Shown one piece after another: positions 60,295 through 64,000 of a DNA stretch of 64,000 bases (positions within the stretch are counted from its first letter, which is position 1; every line of letters begins with the position of its first letter). The notes under the pieces were generated by a model that did no database searches, was not told the origin of the DNA, and worked only from the letters and a program-made list of their open reading frames with translations. Where the stretch lies: assembly GCF_000378045.1 (NCBI RefSeq), contig NZ_KB899098.1, forward strand, positions 101,995-165,994. Direction: 5' to 3'. Made by a program: the position numbers and the translations under genes. This DNA comes from Marinobacterium rhizophilum DSM 18822 (GTDB lineage Bacteria > Pseudomonadota > Gammaproteobacteria > Pseudomonadales > Balneatricaceae).

Positions 60295-60672
60295 ATGAAT
60301 TTCATCTCCCCTGCGGCGTCCCAGTCGACCAGCGCTTCATCCAACTATGCAGCAGATCGCAGTGCAACCGTGCGCGATACCGGCACCATCACCCCCCAAA
60401 GCGGCAATAGCAACAGTACCGCCGTTGCGACCGAAAACGCCCAGCTCACGGTGCAGGAAGCAGCCGAAACACTGGAAGCACTCAACAACGTGATGCAGCA
60501 GATGCAACGCGGTATCAGCTTCCAGATGGATGAGAATAGCGGTCGCTCCGTTATCCAGGTGATCGACCGCGACTCCGGTGATGTGATAAAACAGATGCCC
60601 TCGCAAGACCTGCTGAAACTGATCAATCACATGCAGGAAATGCAAAGCCTTCTGTTCGACGAGACGGTCTGA
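60295..60672 (+). CDS. flaG: flagellar protein FlaG
   Basis: A 125-residue soluble protein. The polar, Ser/Thr-rich N-terminal half (1-50) is followed by the FlaG core (about 52-122): LTVQEAAETLEALNNVMQQMQRGISFQMDENSGRSVIQVIDRDSG, then IKQMPSQDLLKL. Members affect filament length, but the mechanism is not established. AAGGAG precedes the start. It sits between fliC and fliD, as is usual. Confidence 0.92.
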   Translation: MNFISPAASQSTSASSNYAADRSATVRDTGTITPQSGNSNSTAVATENAQLTVQEAAETLEALNNVMQQMQRGISFQMDENSGRSVIQVIDRDSGDVIKQMPSQDLLKLINHMQEMQSLLFDETV

Positions 60673-60701
60673 TGCGACAACAGGCACAGGGAGCGTAAAG
60701 C

Positions 60702-62111
60702 ATGGCGATTACCACCACGGGCTACGGCTCCGGCCTGCCGATTAGCGATCTGGTTTCACAGCTGGTCTCGGCAGAAGGCAGCCCGACCCTGTCGCGCCTG
60801 GATCAAAAGGAAGCCTCGCTGCAGGCGGAACTCTCCGCCATCAGCATTCTGAAAGGTGCCCTGTCCAGTTTTCAGGCCAGTTTCGCCAAACTGCAGGACG
60901 CCGGTAATTTTACCAGTCGCGCCCCCAGCAGCTCAGACAGCGCTATCGCCACGATGACCGCCGAGGAATCCGCCAGCCTTGGCAGCTACAGCCTCGAAGT
61001 ATCCCAGCTCGCCACCGCCCATAAGCTTGTTGCTCAGCAAGGCTACACCGCCGGCGATACCGGCAACCTGAGTTTCACCAATGCGGCGGGCGACAGCTTC
61101 AGCATTGATATAGACACCGACAATGCCACGCTTGAGGGCGTGCGCGACGCCATCAACGAAGCTGCGGATAACGTTGGCGTGACCGCCACCATCCTGAATC
61201 TGGCCAGTGGCCCGCGCCTCGTGCTCACGGCCAACGACACCGGCGAAGAAAACCGCATCACATCCATCAGCAGTACCAGCACCAGCGGGGACCTGTCGGG
61301 CTTTGACTACAGCTATGTCAGCAACGCCGATCCGCTGCAGGATGGCGACACGGCCAACTACGATCAGGTGCGGGCCGCAGCCGATGCCGCCTTTACGCTC
61401 GAGGGCCAGGCCCTGACGTCGGCCAGCAATGTCGTTGACTCGGTCATTCCCGGCGTCACCCTGACACTGAAAGACACAACAGAAACGGACAAGCCGGTTG
61501 CCTTGACCGTGGGCACCAATACCGCCAGCATCAAGTCGGTTATCGAAGGCTTCGTAAAGTCCTACAACAGCCTGCAGAGCCTGATCAGCGAACAAACCCG
61601 CTACAACGCCGAAACCGGCCAGGCTGGCACCCTGCAGGGCGACGCCCTGACCCGCACGGTACAAAGCCAGTTGCGCGGCATGATCTCGGGCAGCTACAGC
61701 GCGGGGGGCTCGATCACCAGCCTGCTGGATCTTGGCATGACCACCAATTCCGATGGCACCCTGAAACTGGACAGCGACAAGCTGAAAACCGCACTGGCCG
61801 ACAATTTCACCGACGTCACGGCATTTTTCTCAAGTGAAAACGGCCTGGCAAACCGCCTGAATACCAATCTTCAGGGCTACCTGCAAAGCGATGGCACCTT
61901 TGACAGCCGCACCGAGTCGATCAATACCCGCATGGCGAAGATCGACGACGACCGCGAATCCCTCGACATTCGTCTCAGCGCACTTGAAGCCCGCCTGTTA
62001 AGCCAGTTTAATGCCATGGACGCCATGGTGGCGCAGCTCAGCAGCACCGGTGATTTCCTGACCCAGCAGCTGGAAAACATCAGTCAGATCAGTAATTACA
62101 GCAAAAAATAA
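60702..62111 (+). CDS. fliD: filament cap protein FliD
   Basis: A 469-residue cap protein that guides flagellin into the growing filament. The N-terminal part (YGSGLPISDLVSQLVSAEGSPTLSRLDQKEASLQAELSAIS) and the C-terminal coiled end (about 410-469, DDRESLDIRLSALEARLLSQFNAMDAMVAQLSSTGDFLTQQL) are conserved. The centre (about 100-300) is a variable beta-rich domain. It lies 30 bp after flaG and 27 before fliS. Confidence 0.95.
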   Translation: MAITTTGYGSGLPISDLVSQLVSAEGSPTLSRLDQKEASLQAELSAISILKGALSSFQASFAKLQDAGNFTSRAPSSSDSAIATMTAEESASLGSYSLEVSQLATAHKLVAQQGYTAGDTGNLSFTNAAGDSFSIDIDTDNATLEGVRDAINEAADNVGVTATILNLASGPRLVLTANDTGEENRITSISSTSTSGDLSGFDYSYVSNADPLQDGDTANYDQVRAAADAAFTLEGQALTSASNVVDSVIPGVTLTLKDTTETDKPVALTVGTNTASIKSVIEGFVKSYNSLQSLISEQTRYNAETGQAGTLQGDALTRTVQSQLRGMISGSYSAGGSITSLLDLGMTTNSDGTLKLDSDKLKTALADNFTDVTAFFSSENGLANRLNTNLQGYLQSDGTFDSRTESINTRMAKIDDDRESLDIRLSALEARLLSQFNAMDAMVAQLSSTGDFLTQQLENISQISNYSKK

Positions 62112-62137
62112 CGCTCAACCGACCGGAACGGATTCGA

Positions 62138-62545
62138 ATGAACAGACTTCAGGCAACCAAAGCCTACCAGCAGATCAATATCAGTTCCGAAGCCCAGGGC
62201 GCAACGCCACACCGGCTCATCGGCATGCTGCTTGAGGGCGTGCTCAAGCGCCTGGCCGAGGCCAAAGGCGCCATCGAGCGCCAGGACACCGCCACCAAGG
62301 GCGTCTGCATCGGTAAAGCCATCAGCATTATTGGCGAGCTACAGGGCTCATTACGCGATACCGGCACTAACGAAGTCGCCGGTAATCTGGAGCGGCTATA
62401 CGACTATATGACCAGCACGCTGATGCAGGCTAACCTCGAGTCGTCCAGCGACAAGCTCAACGAAGTGGCCCAGTTGATCATCGAGATCAAGGCCGGCTGG
62501 GATGCCATTGGCGACACCCCGGCCGGTAACGCGAAGCCCGCCTGA
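62138..62545 (+). CDS. fliS: flagellin chaperone FliS
   Basis: A 135-residue, mainly helical chaperone that keeps flagellin unfolded for export. The family marks are YQQINISSEAQGATPHRLIGMLLEGVLKRLAEAKGAIERQD, then LQGSLRDTGTNEVAGNLERLYDYMTSTLMQANLE. It overlaps fliT by one base (TGATG). Confidence 0.95.
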   Translation: MNRLQATKAYQQINISSEAQGATPHRLIGMLLEGVLKRLAEAKGAIERQDTATKGVCIGKAISIIGELQGSLRDTGTNEVAGNLERLYDYMTSTLMQANLESSSDKLNEVAQLIIEIKAGWDAIGDTPAGNAKPA

Positions 62546-62871
62546 TGGCCCTTCTCAGCGAGCAGCAGTGGCGCGCAGAACATGCCGCCGCTGTGGCGTG
62601 TTTCACCGAGCTCCGCCAGCTCGCACTGCGCCCCATTTCCGAAGTGGTAGAGCCGCAAGCCCTGCTGGCGCGCTGGAGCAGCACCATCCGGTCACTGGAT
62701 ATCAGCCAGCTGGCCGACGCCCCCGATTTCGCCCCGCCCCTGCTGGCACAGCTGGTTGACATGAACAATGAGCTGCAGGTGCTGTTCAGTGCCCGCCGTG
62801 ACGCTATCAGCGACGCCCACAACAAGCAGAAAAAAGCCCACGCTGGCATTAACGCCTATCGCGGGCTTTAA
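62545..62871 (+). CDS. fliT: FliT-like flagellar chaperone
   Basis: A 108-residue, helical protein after fliS, in the place of FliT, the FliD chaperone. Sequence likeness to enteric FliT is weak; the call rests on position, size and the C-terminal helix (VDMNNELQVLFSARRDAISDAHNKQKKAHAGINAYRGL). Its translation is coupled to fliS by the TGATG overlap. Confidence 0.7.
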   Translation: MALLSEQQWRAEHAAAVACFTELRQLALRPISEVVEPQALLARWSSTIRSLDISQLADAPDFAPPLLAQLVDMNNELQVLFSARRDAISDAHNKQKKAHAGINAYRGL

Positions 62872-62910
62872 AGTCCTTTGGGGGTCATTAAACGTTGCAT
62901 TGGCGTATCC

Positions 62911-62943
62911 GTAGGGTGGAATGAGCTCGCGAATTCCACCGCA
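62911..62943 (+). repeat. REP element, family B, upstream of the RAYT gene
   Basis: GTAGGGTGGAATGAGCTCGC followed by GAATTCCACCGCA, with an eight-bp inverted pair GGTGGAAT/ATTCCACC. It lies 50 bases before the transposase start. Confidence 0.85.
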
Positions 62944-62992
62944 CAGGCCACTCCCGACCACAACGAAGAACACCAAAAACAGGGGGACAAGG

Positions 62993-63526
62993 ATGTCCAA
63001 TTACCGACGTGTGTGGAACCCCGGTGGCTGCTATTTTTTCACAGTAAATCTGATGCATCGCCGTAACAACGACCTGTTGATCCGTCACATCGATACCCTG
63101 CGCGAAGCCGTGCGACATGTGCGAAGCCGGCACCCGTTTATTATTCAGGGGTGGGTGGTACTGCCGGATCATCTGCACTGCCTGATCGAATTACCAGCCG
63201 GGGATTGCGACTATGCAACCCGCTGGTTTCTGATCAAAAGCCGTTTCAGCCGCAATATCCCACCATACGAGCAGCGATCGGACAGCCAATCCAGGCGTGG
63301 CGAACGTGGAGTCTGGCAACGCCGTTACTGGGAACATGCCATCCGCAATGCGCAGGATTATCGGGCCCATCTGGATTACATTCACATCAACCCGCTCAAA
63401 CACGGTCTGGTTGAGCGCGTATCGGACTGGCCGTATTCGACCTTCCACCGCAGTGTCTCCGAGGGACTGTACTCTAAAGACTGGGCAGATGATGGCCAGG
63501 CTCGACAGCTCGCCTATGACGACTAA
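62993..63526 (+). CDS. REP-associated tyrosine transposase (RAYT)
   Basis: A 177-residue Y1 transposase of the IS200-like RAYT group. The start at 62993 gives MSNYRRVWNPGGCYFFTVNL. The HUH metal motif is in GWVVLPDHLHCLIELP. The tyrosine segment is in YRAHLDYIHINPLKHGLVERVSDWPYSTFH. RAYTs mobilise REP hairpins and are usually flanked by them; here REPs lie on both sides. A diverged copy of its 3' part is at 63941-64000. Confidence 0.92.
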   Translation: MSNYRRVWNPGGCYFFTVNLMHRRNNDLLIRHIDTLREAVRHVRSRHPFIIQGWVVLPDHLHCLIELPAGDCDYATRWFLIKSRFSRNIPPYEQRSDSQSRRGERGVWQRRYWEHAIRNAQDYRAHLDYIHINPLKHGLVERVSDWPYSTFHRSVSEGLYSKDWADDGQARQLAYDD

Positions 63527-63630
63527 GAGAGTCGTGTTGAGTGGTCAACATGAGTTCACAAACGACACGGTTATAAGAGGTGCGATTCGCTGCGCTCATC
63601 AGCACCCTACGGTGTATTACCGTACCCATG

Positions 63631-63655
63631 CGGTGGAATGAGCCTGCAAATTCCC
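63631..63655 (+). repeat. REP element, family B (decayed)
   Basis: GCGGTGGAATGAGCCTGC is followed by AAATTCCC, a version of the family with two changes in the right arm. It lies 104 bases after the RAYT stop. Confidence 0.7.
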
Positions 63656-63865
63656 AAGAGAGTGAATTGAGTCGTTATTGCGAATCCGAGAACGATTCGG
63701 TTGCATGTAGGGTACGGTGCTCTGCCGTACCCGTAGGGTGGAATGAGCCTGCGAATTCCTAAGAGAGTAAATTGAGTCGTTATTGCGAATCCGAGAACGA
63801 TTCGGTTGCATATAGGGTACGGTGCTCTGCCGTACCCGTAGGGTGGAATGAGCCTGCGAATTCCA
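63656..63865 (+). repeat. tandem duplication of a 105-bp REP-bearing unit
   Basis: Two units (63656-63760 and 63761-63865) begin AAGAGAGT and differ at only a few positions. Each contains three palindromes: CGAATC-N7-GATTCG, GGGTACGG-N7-CCGTACCC, and the family B REP (63733-63760 and 63838-63870). Confidence 0.9.
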
Positions 63866-63940
63866 CCGCATGGGCAAGATCCCAGAACAATAAACTACCG
63901 AATGTAATCAAACAGGTTCAGACCACTCACCTTGCTGCAG

Positions 63941-64000
63941 CTGGCCGCATTCGATCTTCCACCGCAGTGTCTCCGAGGGAGTGTATCTAAAGACTGGGCA
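63941..64000 (+). pseudogene. partial copy of the RAYT 3' region
   Basis: Sixty bases match 63427-63487 with about five substitutions and a one-base deletion (CTGGCCG-ATTCGA-CTTCCACCGCAGTG type). The deletion shifts the frame, so it is not coding. It continues past the window. Confidence 0.85.

Larger units (their letters stand above)
63527..64000. other. REP-rich region downstream of the RAYT gene
   Basis: No intact gene is seen in these 474 bases. They hold three family B REPs, a 105-bp tandem duplication and a partial copy of the RAYT gene that runs off the window. Confidence 0.75.

Overview
The window comes from a polar-flagellated gammaproteobacterium of the Pseudomonas/Marinobacter/Oceanospirillaceae type. 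The evidence is the fleQ-fleS-fleR hierarchy, FlhF/FleN polar placement proteins, MotC/MotD stators, System I cytochrome c maturation, a ZipA-LigA pair, a 791-residue LigA, and REP elements with a REP-associated transposase. The exact genus cannot be read from the sequence alone; a marine Oceanospirillales/Pseudomonadales relative is my inference.

Layout. (1) 1-5.1 kb: a UDP-sugar dehydrogenase (tviB), divergent mnmC, and an unusual array of copies of the mnmC 3' end with REP palindromes, then a CBS-domain protein. (2) 5.1-11 kb, minus strand: a DUF4126 membrane protein, yheU, a lipoprotein gene, ligA and zipA. (3) 11-18.2 kb, minus strand: the ccmABCDEFGHI cytochrome c maturation operon. (4) 18.5-20 kb, plus strand: an orphan FliK-like protein and an FlhB C-domain homologue. 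(5) 20.1-41.4 kb, minus strand: the flagellar block fliEFGHIJ-fliK-fliLMNOPQR-flhB-flhA-flhF-fleN-fliA-motC-motD-DUF2802, with recognisable sigma-54 promoters before fliE and flhA and a weaker candidate before fliK. The cheYZAB and parA/cheW genes that sit after fliA and motD in Pseudomonas are missing. (6) 41.7-53.8 kb: an acetate module lying inside the flagellar region: exonuclease, CBS/nucleotidyltransferase protein, a DUF4212/sodium symporter pair, the transporter-fused hybrid kinase CrbS, its LuxR-type regulator CrbR, and acs. (7) 54.3-62.9 kb: fleR, fleS, fleQ (minus), then fliC with a clear sigma-28 promoter, flaG, fliD, fliS, fliT (plus). (8) 62.9-64 kb: a REP-associated tyrosine transposase (RAYT) and its REP elements.

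How it fits together. FleQ with sigma-54 and FleSR would drive basal body, export and late genes; FliA would fire fliC; FleN would restrain FleQ and FlhF would place the flagellum. CrbS/CrbR, Acs and the symporter would form an acetate-switch unit.

The least expected signal is small-scale duplication of gene ends. Four genes (mnmC 3', ccmA 5', fleQ 3', RAYT 3') each have at least one diverged partial copy beside them, and two of these loci are tied to REP palindromes. In addition there are two REP families, a 171-bp MITE-like element with 20-bp inverted ends, and a diverged relative of it 33 kb away.
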